A stretch of DNA of 64,000 nt, taken from contig JAUTCR010000035.1 of NCBI GenBank assembly GCA_030673895.1, forward strand, positions 52,456 through 116,455, written 5' to 3'. A model generated the notes under the pieces. That model did no database searches. It was given only the letters and a program-made list of their open reading frames with translations, and was not told the DNA's origin. Shown one piece after another: positions 1 to 8,243 of this stretch. Each line of letters starts with the position of its first letter. Position 1 is the stretch's first letter. The DNA comes from Verrucomicrobiota bacterium JB023. Its GTDB lineage: Bacteria > Verrucomicrobiota > Verrucomicrobiia > Verrucomicrobiales > Akkermansiaceae. The position numbers and the translations under genes were made by a program.

Positions 1-135
1 ATTTATCAAGGGGAACTTGAGGAAGAGGGAGTCTCTCTCATCGATCCTCGAAGAGGGCGGGAGATTGCTAGACGCTGCTTCGAACTCGCCGTCGTTTTCT
101 GCGAAGAACGCGAACGGTTCTCATCCCAACGATAA
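1..135 (+). CDS. C-terminal end of an unidentified protein (partial)
   Basis: A frame open from the first base runs 44 codons to a TAA at 133-135. The peptide is acidic then basic, with the stretch GVSLIDPRRGREIARRCFEL, and has the composition of a real soluble protein end, unlike the overlapping low-quality frames. A hairpin follows 30 bases downstream. I do not recognise a family. The call rests on composition and on the frame being open at the window edge, so it is tentative. Confidence 0.45.
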   Translation: MYQGELEEEGVSLIDPRRGREIARRCFELAVVFCEERERFSSQR

Positions 136-608
136 GCGCATCAGCGACAAGAGCCTGCCAATCCGGGAGTCATCACACGTGGTGACTCCTTGCAGTGCTT
201 GTTGAAGGAGGACCGGGATGGTCTATCTCCTGTTTCTGGCCTCAATGCCGTCGCATGCAGTGGACGGGTAAGACGAGGCTGGCTCCTTCCCGGGTGGATT
301 TCTCGCTTAGGAGCTTTGGGCTGCTGTCGCAGGTAAGAGAGTCCCTCAAAGAGCGATCGTTTCGCCGGAGTCGGATTATATTGTTCAAATGTCCGTTTGG
401 CATCTTCATCGCTCACTCGATCGCTTCGGTGCGGTGCTGTGTTTTATTCGGACGAGTGTTTTCCGCGATGCCTCCTGCACCTAGGTCGATGGCGGGTAGA
501 ACGGTGTTCTCTTCAACGAGGTAACACGGGCGAATCTCGGGCTGGTTTTTTTAAGTTGTCATTACGACGAATTGGAGGCATGTTGAGTCGCCCCGCGTTC
601 ATCTTGTC
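136..608. other. Intergenic stretch without a convincing gene
   Basis: Several overlapping frames are open here on both strands, but all have arginine/serine-rich shadow-like composition and none has a good ribosome binding site. The only clear structure is the hairpin at 166-189. The last 70 bases are the untranslated leader of infA. I see no RNA gene. Confidence 0.5.
166..189 (+). other. Strong hairpin, possible terminator of the left-edge gene
   Basis: GGAGTCA at 166-172 pairs with TGACTCC at 183-189, and the inner bases extend the stem to about ten pairs with a tiny loop. It lies 30 bases after the stop of the left-edge gene. The following bases are only moderately T-rich, so it may be a weak terminator or another RNA structure. 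Confidence 0.4.
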
Positions 609-1088
609 GTGGGATTTTGTCAAATCAACGAAGGAGAGCTTATCGCAGAAAGTCAGAAAAAAAAGCCAGCCGGAACCTCGCCTAGTGGCGGTGGAGCGAA
701 AGGTAAGGGAGGACCCGCGAAGAAGGGTGCCAAACCAGGGAGTCCATCTGGAAATCGTGGAGGTGGTGGTGGACGTGGACGTCCAGGAGGCCGTGGACGA
801 GGAAGAGGACGTGGACGTGGCGGTCGTGGCCGTTTCGGAAACAAGCGTCCCGAGAAGAAGGTCAATGAGGATGGTGAAGCAAAATCCGTTGAGATCGAAG
901 GAACGGTCAGTGCAGTTCTCGCAGGCACGATGTTCAAGGTCAAGCTGCCCAGCGGGCACGAGGTTTTGGCTCACATCTCGGGTAAGATGCGTAAGCGTTT
1001 CATCCGACTCGTGATTGGTGACAAGGTGAAGATGGAAATGTCTCCCTACGACACCTCCAAGGCCCGCATCGTTTATCGAGTTGGCTAA
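609..1088 (+). CDS. infA: Translation initiation factor IF-1 with a Gly/Arg-rich N-terminal extension
   Basis: The last 70 residues are a recognisable IF-1 OB fold: [11 protein letters not shown], then [22 protein letters not shown], then the [12 protein letters not shown] block. IF-1 binds the ribosomal A site during initiation and is normally about 72 residues. Here it is preceded by roughly 75-85 residues rich in Lys, Gly and Arg with RGG-like repeats, resembling RNA-binding tails. The start is uncertain. The GTG at 609 has no ribosome binding site, whereas a perfect AAGGAG at 631-636 sits five bases before an in-frame ATC at 642, giving a 148-residue product. The gene appears monocistronic. 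Family assignment is secure; the extension and start are not. Confidence 0.88.
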   Translation: MGFCQINEGELIAESQKKKPAGTSPSGGGAKGKGGPAKKGAKPGSPSGNRGGGGGRGRPGGRGRGRGRGRGGRGRFGNKRPEKKVNEDGEAKSVEIEGTVSAVLAGTMFKVKLPSGHEVLAHISGKMRKRFIRLVIGDKVKMEMSPYDTSKARIVYRVG

Positions 1089-1231
1089 GGCGCGGTAGAC
1101 TTGCTCGCCAAGGTTTAGCTGCAGCACTAAGCGGCTAAAAATAACCCCTCCATCTCATTCTTTTGTTAGAGTGATAAAATGGCGGGGTTTTGTATTTCCA
1201 CCCAGCCTGTATTAAGGCAAGGACAACGCCG

Positions 1232-2041
1232 ATGAATCTATGGCAGGCAATCGTTGTGGGAGTGGTCCAAGGGCTCGCGGAGTTCCTGCCAATTTCATCC
1301 TCCGGACACATTGTCCTGACCCAGTTTCTGTTGGGAATTAAGCAAGGGGGAGAGGATTCGATCCTATTCGAAGTGGTGCTGCATGTAGGCACGCTCTTGA
1401 GTGTCTTGGTTTACTTTCGGGGCCAGCTATGGCGGATGACCGAGTCACTCTGGAAGAAGGAGTATCAGGAGGAAAGAAGTTGGATCTGGATGTTGGGGCT
1501 GGCGACGGTGCCCGCGGTGATCTTGGTTCTCACGCCCTTGGGGGATTTGTTTGAATCAGCCTACGCAAATCCGGTGGTTGTTTCTGGTTTGCTGTTGGTA
1601 ACTGGGGCGCTGCTTCTGGCTCCCAAAGTGATCAAGGCGAAGAAGAAGGAACTCACGTGGAAGACGGCGTTGATTATGGGGGTCGGTCAAGCCTTTGCCA
1701 TCCTGCCGGGGATTTCCCGGAGTGGGTCCACGATCACGGCGGGTTTGCTCAGCGGGGTGGAGGCCAAGAAGGTTGCGGAATTCGCTTTTCTGATGTCGAT
1801 TCCGGCCATTGCTGGTGCGGTGGTTAAAGAGCGCGAAGCTTTTGCATCGTTATCAGGCGAGTTGATTCTCCCTTATGTGCTCGGAGCGTTGGCCGCTTTT
1901 GTGAGTGGTCTCTTTGCTGTTTATCTTGTTCTGGCTGCGATCCGGAAGGGGCGGTTCGAGTGGTTTGCCTACTACTGCTTTGCCGCCGGCGTGCTCGGCC
2001 TAGTCTGGTTCGGTATGGTCAGCACAGGCTGGAAAGCCTGA
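1232..2041 (+). CDS. uppP: Undecaprenyl-diphosphate phosphatase
   Basis: This 269-residue inner-membrane enzyme dephosphorylates undecaprenyl pyrophosphate to recycle the lipid carrier for peptidoglycan and surface polysaccharides, and confers bacitracin resistance. The family signatures are present: the N-terminal GVVQGLAEFLPISSSGH with its Glu-rich box, and a second box PGISRSGSTI near residue 165. About eight hydrophobic segments span the rest. The ATG at 1232 begins the conserved MNLWQA region; an AAGGA-like sequence lies upstream. It is followed 42 bases later by the nuclease-like gene on the same strand. Confidence 0.95.
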   Translation: MNLWQAIVVGVVQGLAEFLPISSSGHIVLTQFLLGIKQGGEDSILFEVVLHVGTLLSVLVYFRGQLWRMTESLWKKEYQEERSWIWMLGLATVPAVILVLTPLGDLFESAYANPVVVSGLLLVTGALLLAPKVIKAKKKELTWKTALIMGVGQAFAILPGISRSGSTITAGLLSGVEAKKVAEFAFLMSIPAIAGAVVKEREAFASLSGELILPYVLGALAAFVSGLFAVYLVLAAIRKGRFEWFAYYCFAAGVLGLVWFGMVSTGWKA

Positions 2042-2083
2042 TTCCGATGTGACCTCGGAGCTTAGATTCCCCTCCAAAAGCTG

Positions 2084-2803
2084 ATGAAAAAGCAGAAAAG
2101 TCTGGGTTCAATAATTCTGGGGCTGCTCGTTGCTGCTCTGGTTTGGTTCCTGAAAGAGCGGGGTATCATTACCGATGAACAGGCTTCAACCTGGTCCTCC
2201 GGAGGGGGTCAAAGTGAGCTCTCGAAGGGTGAGGTCGAGGTCGCTCGACTGAGCCCTGTTCGGGAACAGGGGGCGGGATTGGAGCTCCTTCAAGATTGCC
2301 AGCTGATCTTGGGAAGAAATAACGATGGCGATAGCTTCCACGTCCGTCACGGAAATCGCGAAAGTGAGTTCCGGCTCTACTTCGTTGATACACCCGAGAG
2401 CCAATTTAAGACCTATCGGGGTGGTGAATCGAATGGAGAGCGCCTGGCCGAGCAAGGACGTTATTTCGGGGGATTAGCCCAAGAGGCGACCACTGAGGTT
2501 GGGCGGGCTGCCAAGGTTTTCGTCAAGCGGCTGCTGGAGGGATCGAGCTTCAAGGTGCTGACGAAGTGGGAGGATGTGTATGGGCCGGACCGCCAGTACG
2601 GCTTCGTCATCGTTCCTTGGGAGGGAAGTGAGGTTTACCTGCATGAGCTGCTCGTAGCGAAGGGGTTGGCCCGTATCCACACCCGCGGGGCTGACCTGCC
2701 TCAAGGGCGTAGTTGGCGCAAGCAGAAGGATTTTTTGAAAACCCTTGAGAAAGAGTCGAAGTCCCGGAAGCTTGGCGCGTGGGGCATCTCAGGCTCCCAT
2801 TGA
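2084..2803 (+). CDS. Membrane-anchored staphylococcal-nuclease-like (TNase) protein
   Basis: 239 residues. A short basic start and one hydrophobic segment (about residues 8-23) suggest a membrane anchor or uncleaved signal. From about residue 75 the chain follows the SNase OB fold: DGDSFHV, then [10 protein letters not shown], and further on [10 protein letters not shown] and a C-terminal GLARIHT block. The first catalytic Arg and the Asp of RLYFVDTPE are present. The usual YGR box reads YGF, so the second catalytic arginine of the nuclease family seems to be lost. It may be a weakened nuclease or a binding protein. It ends eight bases before hisF and is probably co-transcribed with it. Confidence 0.78.
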   Translation: MKKQKSLGSIILGLLVAALVWFLKERGIITDEQASTWSSGGGQSELSKGEVEVARLSPVREQGAGLELLQDCQLILGRNNDGDSFHVRHGNRESEFRLYFVDTPESQFKTYRGGESNGERLAEQGRYFGGLAQEATTEVGRAAKVFVKRLLEGSSFKVLTKWEDVYGPDRQYGFVIVPWEGSEVYLHELLVAKGLARIHTRGADLPQGRSWRKQKDFLKTLEKESKSRKLGAWGISGSH

Positions 2804-2811
2804 TTCAGCTT

Positions 2812-3579
2812 ATGCTCGCGAAACGCATTATTCCCTGTTTGGACGTTACTGATGGCCGCGTGGTCAAGGGCGTGAATTTCGTTGATTTGGTCGATGCTGG
2901 TGATCCCGTGGAAAGTGCGGTCGCCTATAATGAGCAAGAGGCTGACGAGATCGTTTTTCTCGATATTACGGCGACTTCGGATGGCCGATCCACCATGGTG
3001 GACGTGGTGGAGAGGACCGCGGAACGTTGTTTCGTGCCTCTCACTGTTGGCGGGGGGATTCGGAAGGTCGACGACATGAAGCTAATGCTGGGAGCTGGAG
3101 CGGATAAGGTGGGAGTCAATTCCGCCGCGATTCATCGACCGGAGCTTGTTGATGAAGGAGCGGGGACTTTTGGCAGCCAGGCGATTGTCGTTGCGATTGA
3201 TGCCAAGCGGCAGGGGCCGGGCAAGTGGGGAGTTTACACCCACGGAGGTCGACGGGCAGTCGATGGCATGGATGCCATTGAATGGGCCAAAGAGGTCGCG
3301 GACCGGGGCGCGGGGGAGATCCTCCTCACCAGTATGGACGCGGACGGGACCCAGGCAGGCTATGATATTGAACTGACTGCCGCAGTCAGCGATGCAGTGG
3401 GGATTCCCGTCATCGCCAGTGGGGGAGCAGGAACGCTCGACCACTTGGTTGACGTTCTTAATGAGGGCCGGGCCGACGCGGTCCTCGCGGCAAGTATTTT
3501 CCACTTCGGGACTTTCACCGTCCCTCAAGCCAAGAAAAAATTAGCTGAATCCGGCATAGTGGTTCGGAATGCTTTATAA
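2812..3579 (+). CDS. hisF: Imidazole glycerol phosphate synthase, cyclase subunit
   Basis: 255 residues, the normal length. HisF is the TIM-barrel synthase half of the HisF-HisH complex. It uses ammonia from HisH to convert PRFAR into imidazole glycerol phosphate and AICAR, linking histidine and purine synthesis. The catalytic aspartates are in the CLDV box at the start and in VVAIDAKR. The phosphate-binding loops VGGGIR and IASGGAG are intact. The ATG at 2812 gives the canonical [12 protein letters not shown] start. hisH is not adjacent. Confidence 0.97.
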   Translation: MLAKRIIPCLDVTDGRVVKGVNFVDLVDAGDPVESAVAYNEQEADEIVFLDITATSDGRSTMVDVVERTAERCFVPLTVGGGIRKVDDMKLMLGAGADKVGVNSAAIHRPELVDEGAGTFGSQAIVVAIDAKRQGPGKWGVYTHGGRRAVDGMDAIEWAKEVADRGAGEILLTSMDADGTQAGYDIELTAAVSDAVGIPVIASGGAGTLDHLVDVLNEGRADAVLAASIFHFGTFTVPQAKKKLAESGIVVRNAL

Positions 3580-3727
3580 TTTGAAAAAATTAAATATTGC
3601 ATTTTGCTGCCGTCTGGCAAACTATCTGCTTGCGAAGTGGCTCCATTGGAGGCTTTTAAGTCTCTGGACCTCGCATACCGGAAATCGGTCCGGGACTGCG
3701 CGGAGCCCAACCCAACCAGACAGACCT

Positions 3728-4438
3728 ATGAAAAAGACAATCGCGCTTGGCGCAATCAGTGCAGCAGCCCTGACCGGCTTCGCATATTCCGAAATCGAAA
3801 GCTCCTTCCACGTTGGCTACAACAGCACCTACGTTTGGCGTGGCCAGGACCTTGGTGACAGCATGTATGAGTATGGCCTCGATTTCGCAGGCTCCTGCGA
3901 ATGCGGCCTGGATTGGGCAGCAGGCGTTTGGTATGCAAATCCAAGTGATGGAGCCCTCAACGATGAGCTCGACATCTACGGTGCCGTTTCCAAAGACTTG
4001 GGCTACGGTTCTGTTGAGCTTGGTTTCATCCACTATGAGTTCGACGAGAACGGCGCAGACAACACCGAGATCTACCTCGGTCTTGGCGCTGCTTACGCTG
4101 GCATCGACCTTGGTGCTGCTCTCTACTACGTTGTTGACGGTAGCCTTGGCGGCAACCCTCTCTACGGTGAGCTTTCCGCTGAGTACGGTTACGACGTTTC
4201 TGACGCTCTTTCCGTAAGCTTCGGCCTGAGCCTCGGTTCTTACCTCGACGGTGACGACGTTGTTGACGGTTACACCACCTATGGCGCTCGCCTTGGTGCT
4301 GACTACGCTATCAGCGAAGACCTGACCCTTTCTCCTTACGTTGCTTACTCCGAGACCGACAACTACAACGCCGGTTTCATGGGAGTCGACGATTTCTCCG
4401 GTTTCTTCGGCGGCGTGAGCCTTGCCTTCAGCTTCTAA
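3728..4438 (+). CDS. Outer-membrane beta-barrel protein
   Basis: 236 residues. It has a signal peptide (MKKTIALGAISAAALTGFAY) and then alternating amphipathic strands rich in Gly, Tyr and Asp, for example SFHVGYNSTYVWRGQD. It ends in FSGFFGGVSLAFSF with a terminal Phe, typical of a barrel inserted by BamA. The YVWRG motif near the N-terminus recurs in bacterial proteins of the TorF/MipA-like barrel type, though I cannot name the exact family. The base composition (many GGT, CTT and TAC codons) suggests high expression. A strong terminator follows and a 148-base leader region precedes it. Confidence 0.8.
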   Translation: MKKTIALGAISAAALTGFAYSEIESSFHVGYNSTYVWRGQDLGDSMYEYGLDFAGSCECGLDWAAGVWYANPSDGALNDELDIYGAVSKDLGYGSVELGFIHYEFDENGADNTEIYLGLGAAYAGIDLGAALYYVVDGSLGGNPLYGELSAEYGYDVSDALSVSFGLSLGSYLDGDDVVDGYTTYGARLGADYAISEDLTLSPYVAYSETDNYNAGFMGVDDFSGFFGGVSLAFSF

Positions 4439-4470
4439 GCGGAGCGACTTAAACCTCTTTGTTATCTTAA

Positions 4471-4498
4471 CGGTCCTGCTCAAGCGGGACCGTTTTTT
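4471..4498 (+). terminator. Rho-independent terminator of the barrel gene
   Basis: CGGTCC at 4471-4476 pairs with GGACCG at 4487-4492, with partial pairing inside the loop, followed by TTTTTT. It lies 33 bases after the stop codon of the outer-membrane protein. Confidence 0.9.
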
Positions 4499-4561
4499 AT
4501 TCCTTCTAGCAAACTTTTTCGCCTAGAGGGATATTCTCATTGAAAAGCTTGTGGTCTTTCC

Positions 4562-5905
4562 CTAGCGTCCCCGCCCGCGCCCGACCAAGCGCGTTAGCTT
4601 AATAAGGACAGATGCCAGAGTGGTCGAATGGGCTCGCCTGGAAAGCGAGTGTGCCGGCAACGGTACCGAGGGTTCGAATCCCTCTCTGTCCGCCATTTTA
4701 TCATTTGGCCAGCCTTGGACAAAATTGGTCAATCTTACCTCAAAGACCTGATTTTCAGTGCTATCAAGGTTCATGGACACCGTTCCATTCCATTCTCGAT
4801 TGGACACTGATGGACAGGTTTTCCCAGACTTGAGGGAAGAAAAACGGGATGATTTGAGTCGAGGCACCTTAGCCAATTCTCGTTCCAGAGGAAGAAGGCG
4901 TGCATCATTGTAATCCGTCATCGTCAGACGGAGATCACTGTGCCTCATTAACTCCATCGCGATTCTCGGAGCGATTCCGGACGAGTTAAGAAGGGTTGCA
5001 TAGGTGCGACGAAACGTGTGAAACACAACAGGACGGCCTCGGCTGTCGAACTCGTCGATTCCGGCCTCCTCTAGGTCTTTCCGAAACCTCTTCATCTGAG
5101 TCACCCCCTTGAAAAACACCAAAGTCTTTTGGCTGGGACAAAGTTCTCTCAGATGAAGGAGCGAATCATAAGCCTCGGGGTGAAGAGGGAAGTTTCCGCC
5201 TTTTCGGTTTTTGGTTTTCTCAGGGGCAAGGTCGATTCGAGCAGCACCATCTCCGAAGGATATTCGAGACCATTCCAAGGTTTTGAGTTCAGATCGCCTC
5301 AAGCCGGAATAGGCGGCAAACCGATAGAGACATGCTCGATAGGGTGGGACCGATTCAACCAAGCGACTGAGTTCATCAAGGCTAAATGCGCGCATTGAAT
5401 CGGGCCGAATGTTCCGAAGGCGTTTAACTGACCTAAGAGGATTCACCGCAATCATCTCCCGATCTAAAAGCCATCCGAAGAAGCTGTGCAAATGACCGTA
5501 GTATTCATTCAGAGTCTTCGCCGACACCCCATTCCTATGCTCTGAGCTTCTCCAGCTCTCGAAGCTTTCTGCGGACACTTCTGCGAGCCGACTCCAACCG
5601 CATTCTTCAATGACCCGAAGCGAACGATTCCGACAGTAAGTGCGATGCTTGTGCGTCACATCAGGAGCGAGTCCTGTGGCTATCCAGGTATCCAGAATCT
5701 CAGCAAGAGACATCTTTGCTACATCGCGTTGGAGTTTTGGGGCAAGAATACCAGAAGCCTCTCGTTCTTTCTCCCTGAGAAGATTGAGTGCCTTTTGATA
5801 GGCGACTTCCTTACTTCTTGTCCCCAAGGGGAGATCGAAGGCTCGACGTTCGACCGTAAACCGGACCCGCCAAGTCTTGCAGCCCTTCTGCTGAAAAACT
5901 CTCAT
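4562..5905 (-). CDS. Tyrosine recombinase (site-specific integrase)
   Basis: 447 residues. There is an N-terminal arm-binding region to about residue 55, a SAM-like core-binding domain at about 65-165, and a catalytic domain from about 170. The catalytic set is visible: R203/R204 in SGLRRSE, a Lys near 230, H296-R299 in HTFRRT, H322 and the nucleophile Y332 in MTDYNDA. It would recombine the 29-bp att core in tRNA-Ser. The frame continues past the usual family end, through the att repeat (MADREGFEPS at codon 404) and antisense across the whole tRNA, so the last 44 residues are host-derived. It overlaps the excisionase start by four bases (translational coupling). Confidence 0.93.
   Translation of the reverse strand: MRVFQQKGCKTWRVRFTVERRAFDLPLGTRSKEVAYQKALNLLREKEREASGILAPKLQRDVAKMSLAEILDTWIATGLAPDVTHKHRTYCRNRSLRVIEECGWSRLAEVSAESFESWRSSEHRNGVSAKTLNEYYGHLHSFFGWLLDREMIAVNPLRSVKRLRNIRPDSMRAFSLDELSRLVESVPPYRACLYRFAAYSGLRRSELKTLEWSRISFGDGAARIDLAPEKTKNRKGGNFPLHPEAYDSLLHLRELCPSQKTLVFFKGVTQMKRFRKDLEEAGIDEFDSRGRPVVFHTFRRTYATLLNSSGIAPRIAMELMRHSDLRLTMTDYNDARLLPLERELAKVPRLKSSRFSSLKSGKTCPSVSNREWNGTVSMNLDSTENQVFEVRLTNFVQGWPNDKMADREGFEPSVPLPAHSLSRRAHSTTLASVLIKLTRLVGRGRGR
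4606..4695 (+). tRNA. tRNA-Ser (anticodon GGA)
   Basis: A 90-base class II tRNA including an encoded CCA end. The acceptor strand GGACAGA pairs with TCTGTCC. The anticodon arm is CTCGC-CTGGAAA-GCGAG, with GGA at the anticodon. There is a long variable arm, and the T arm is GAGGG-TTCGAAT-CCCTC. GGA reads the serine codons UCC and UCU. Its last 25 bases plus CCA are duplicated at 9729-9757, so it is the integration site of the adjacent mobile element, which leaves the tRNA intact. Confidence 0.96.
4668..4696 (+). repeat. attL: tRNA-side attachment repeat
   Basis: A 29-bp sequence covering the T arm, acceptor strand and CCA of tRNA-Ser plus one T. It is identical to 9729-9757 and the flanking bases differ on both sides. 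On the minus strand it is read in frame by the integrase as MADREGFEPS. Confidence 0.92.
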
Positions 5906-6096
5906 GGAATGCGTGTCCGTTGGGATTTCGCTGCGATGTAAGTCAGAAGGTCAGACTCAAAGACTAGAATTCTTCCTCCTTCTTTGAATGAAGGGAGTTC
6001 GCCAGATTGGATTCGCCTGCGAATGGTTTTGACTGAGGTCTTTAGAGAGCTGGCCACTTCCTCGAGCGTCAGAAGGTGGGGGATATTCGGCTTCAT
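5902..6096 (-). CDS. xis: Excisionase / HTH DNA-binding protein
   Basis: 64 residues with a winged-helix MerR-like excisionase fold: LLTLEEVASSLKTSVKTIRRRIQ is the helix-turn-helix, followed by GELPSFKEGGRILVFESDLL. Such proteins bend att DNA and direct integrase towards excision. It overlaps the upstream gene and the integrase by four bases on each side, so the three genes form one translationally coupled operon. Confidence 0.85.
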   Translation of the reverse strand: MKPNIPHLLTLEEVASSLKTSVKTIRRRIQSGELPSFKEGGRILVFESDLLTYIAAKSQRTRIP

Positions 6097-6899
6097 TTTT
6101 GACCTCCTTTTTCCATTTCAACTCGTAGCGCTTCTTCACTTTCCAGAGCATTGGCGCGAGAGATCGGCCCGAGCGCTTTGATTGCTTGCTTCTTCAGTTC
6201 GTTGGTCTCGGAGAAGGTGCAGACTTTTCCATCTTCAACGACCTCAATGATCGTATACTGGCACGCGAGAAGATCAGAAAGATCGCCCATCATTCTCTTT
6301 GAATCTTTCAGGAACACTTGGTCGAAACGGCCGCCATCATGAAGCGTTTGGTAGGCGAGAATAGCGTATTTGGAACTACGCTTCGAAACCTCTTCACGGA
6401 AGCTCTCAAGCCGCTTTAGGACATCATAAATGACTGCACGCTGGCCCTGTTCATAGCGAATCCAAAATTCCTCTGGCCAGTCCGGCTTGGCTTCTTCTAG
6501 CTCCTCTCGGCTAACCTTGCCGAGCCTCAACATTCGCTCTTCGAGTTCTTGCCCCCAGGCCTTCAACTCCGAGGTGGGAATGTAGACCAGAGGCAACTCC
6601 CGTGTTTTTCGCTGCTTGCCGAACAAGCCCTTTCGAGTACTTGTGATGTAGAAATAGAACGCCGTAAGGTTGCCTTCTTTAATTCGCTTGTGCACCGCTG
6701 GCCGCGAAACAGGAGCGAACATGCTGCCTCCTCCAGGTGAAACCGTGCTGCCGGCAACCGCGCAGACAGCTTCGAACCATGGACCGGCCTCTTCTTCGGG
6801 GCCCTCCTTCTCATAAATTCGCGTGTCAGGGATTCTTTCGCCAAAGACGTGAAGTTCGTCCTCGGGAATTTCAACAAAGGGGAATGGCTCTCGCTTCAT
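6093..6899 (-). CDS. Element-encoded protein of unknown function with a putative DNA-binding segment
   Basis: 268 residues, first gene of the operon leading into xis and int. The N-terminus is acidic (VEIPEDELHVFGERIPD). In the middle, FAPVSRPAVHKRIKEGNLTAFYFY looks like an excisionase-type helix-turn-helix and wing, and the charged C-terminal half is probably helical. I do not recognise the family. Position and the HTH-like segment suggest a regulator of the integration module. It may be autoregulated from the 147-base promoter region at 6900-7046. Confidence 0.7.
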   Translation of the reverse strand: MKREPFPFVEIPEDELHVFGERIPDTRIYEKEGPEEEAGPWFEAVCAVAGSTVSPGGGSMFAPVSRPAVHKRIKEGNLTAFYFYITSTRKGLFGKQRKTRELPLVYIPTSELKAWGQELEERMLRLGKVSREELEEAKPDWPEEFWIRYEQGQRAVIYDVLKRLESFREEVSKRSSKYAILAYQTLHDGGRFDQVFLKDSKRMMGDLSDLLACQYTIIEVVEDGKVCTFSETNELKKQAIKALGPISRANALESEEALRVEMEKGGQK

Positions 6900-7046
6900 G
6901 CTGAGAGCTATATTCCTAAAAGGTGACGAAATGGCAACTAAAAAGTTTCGATTACGTCACTTCTCTTCTGCTCTGGTTCGGACAGTTACGGTAGTGGTGT
7001 GAACTTAAAAGAATCGGGGTCTACGTCTGCTCAGAAGCCTACACTT

Positions 7047-7961
7047 TTACCCGATAAAGCGTTTGAGATTTCTGTACCAAGCTCCCGAGTGAACTATTCG
7101 AGCTTCATGCAAATTTCCTTGGATAATTTCTCGCTTGGATAAATTGGACAGCTTTTCCCAATCTTCATTCAGAATGTAGGTTGCATTGTCGAGATGAATG
7201 CTCTCGAGAACGAAGAGCTTCTTGTCCGTGAAGCCAAAAGCGAAATACCCATTGAATCCGCCCAATCCAATCGCCAGAATATCAGGTGAGAAAGCACTTA
7301 TTTTCTGCATCCGATAGTCGATCACGATCTGTTCATTTTTTGGGAGCTGGTTTGTTACCGACTGAATATGACTCTTGGCCTGTGCCCAAGGATAAGCACC
7401 TTGAGGTAGCAGGGTCCAATTTCGCTTCTTGAGACGTGGTGACTGCACGGCCTCACCGTCTTTGTTTAAGAGCTCACATTCTTGGAAACACTCGAGGAAG
7501 AGATTTAAGCAATGCAATATTTCATCATCGTTCTGATTGCTAAAAATAAGCCTTCTCGTGGTGATGAACAGCTCCCCATTTATTTCAGATATTTGAAGCT
7601 CCTCTTCAGGTGGCTCGACCAATGTGCGAGGCCACCTCTTGTAGGCAACAGCCGATACCCCCGAGTGAGGATTTCCATGCCAGTCGGTCCACGAACGGTC
7701 AACCATTCTATATAAAGTTTCCTTACCTCCCGAGCGGTCAACAATTTCATCGCCGTGTGCATTGAAATTAGTCGTTTTACCGATTGCAGACGGAACGAAA
7801 AAATCTCCAGCTGCAATGGGGGAAGGAGCACCGATTTTATTCAATGTTGAATCGCAAATATCCGAGACTTTTAGCCCTAGCGAAAAAGGCTGGCCCTCGG
7901 AAAGGTAAGGTTTCAAGGGAGATAGAGTCCTGGCATTCGATTGTGAAATTTTTAAATTCAT
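7047..7961 (-). CDS. Uncharacterised cargo protein of the integrative element
   Basis: 304 residues, with lower GC than its neighbours. No signal peptide or membrane segment. The C-terminal third has an ordered pattern: IGLGGFNGYFAFGF, then VLESIHLDNATYILNEDWEKLS, then RIVHSGAWY. The alternating strand/helix look and the His/Trp-rich ending suggest a folded domain of uncharacterised mobile-element proteins, but I cannot name it. It stands alone between the operon leader and the rep region, which is a typical position for an accessory gene (defence or conflict). The function is unknown. Confidence 0.7.
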   Translation of the reverse strand: MNLKISQSNARTLSPLKPYLSEGQPFSLGLKVSDICDSTLNKIGAPSPIAAGDFFVPSAIGKTTNFNAHGDEIVDRSGGKETLYRMVDRSWTDWHGNPHSGVSAVAYKRWPRTLVEPPEEELQISEINGELFITTRRLIFSNQNDDEILHCLNLFLECFQECELLNKDGEAVQSPRLKKRNWTLLPQGAYPWAQAKSHIQSVTNQLPKNEQIVIDYRMQKISAFSPDILAIGLGGFNGYFAFGFTDKKLFVLESIHLDNATYILNEDWEKLSNLSKREIIQGNLHEARIVHSGAWYRNLKRFIG

Positions 7962-8243
7962 GAATAAGATTTTTTATAACGGATAACAAAGATGTCAAAT
8001 ACTTAGTTGTGTAATTATTGAATAAATAAGTTATCAGCTAAATTGGAGCCAGACTTGACTAGGGGCTGCCGCCCCAAACCCCGCCAAGCTGAAGCCAGCT
8101 TGACCGCACTTCTTTCCCCCTAAATCCCCAAGGGGACTTCTCCCCTCCCGTCCCCCAGGGGAGCGGGGACAGGCCTTTTGCCTAGGCGTGGTTCGCGAAT
8201 TTACGACAGGTGGGGCACGATGGGGGCCTCCGCGGAAACGCAT
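7962..8243. other. Non-coding region with clustered GC-rich palindromes (candidate replication origin)
   Basis: The left 70 bases are AT-rich. From 8060 there are stacked inverted repeats: GGGGC-TGCC-GCCCC near 8061-8075, CAAGCT...AGCTTG at 8085-8102, a CCCCAAGGGG box near 8128-8137, and a CCCC/GGGG-rich set to about 8175. Together with the adjacent HUH Rep this could be a double- or single-strand origin, or the terminator of rep. The small open frames here have non-protein composition. Confidence 0.45.

Noticed and set aside
653..943. Minus-strand proline/arginine-rich open frame
   Set aside because: Antisense of the Gly/Arg-rich infA extension; no supporting signal.
3656..4483. Long minus-strand open frame of 275 codons
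   Set aside because: Val/Ala-rich antisense shadow of the outer-membrane barrel gene with no ribosome binding site.
8034..8243. Possible 69-codon minus-strand gene
   Set aside because: The composition (PRSPGGREGRSPLG) follows the GC-rich palindromes and has no protein-like character.
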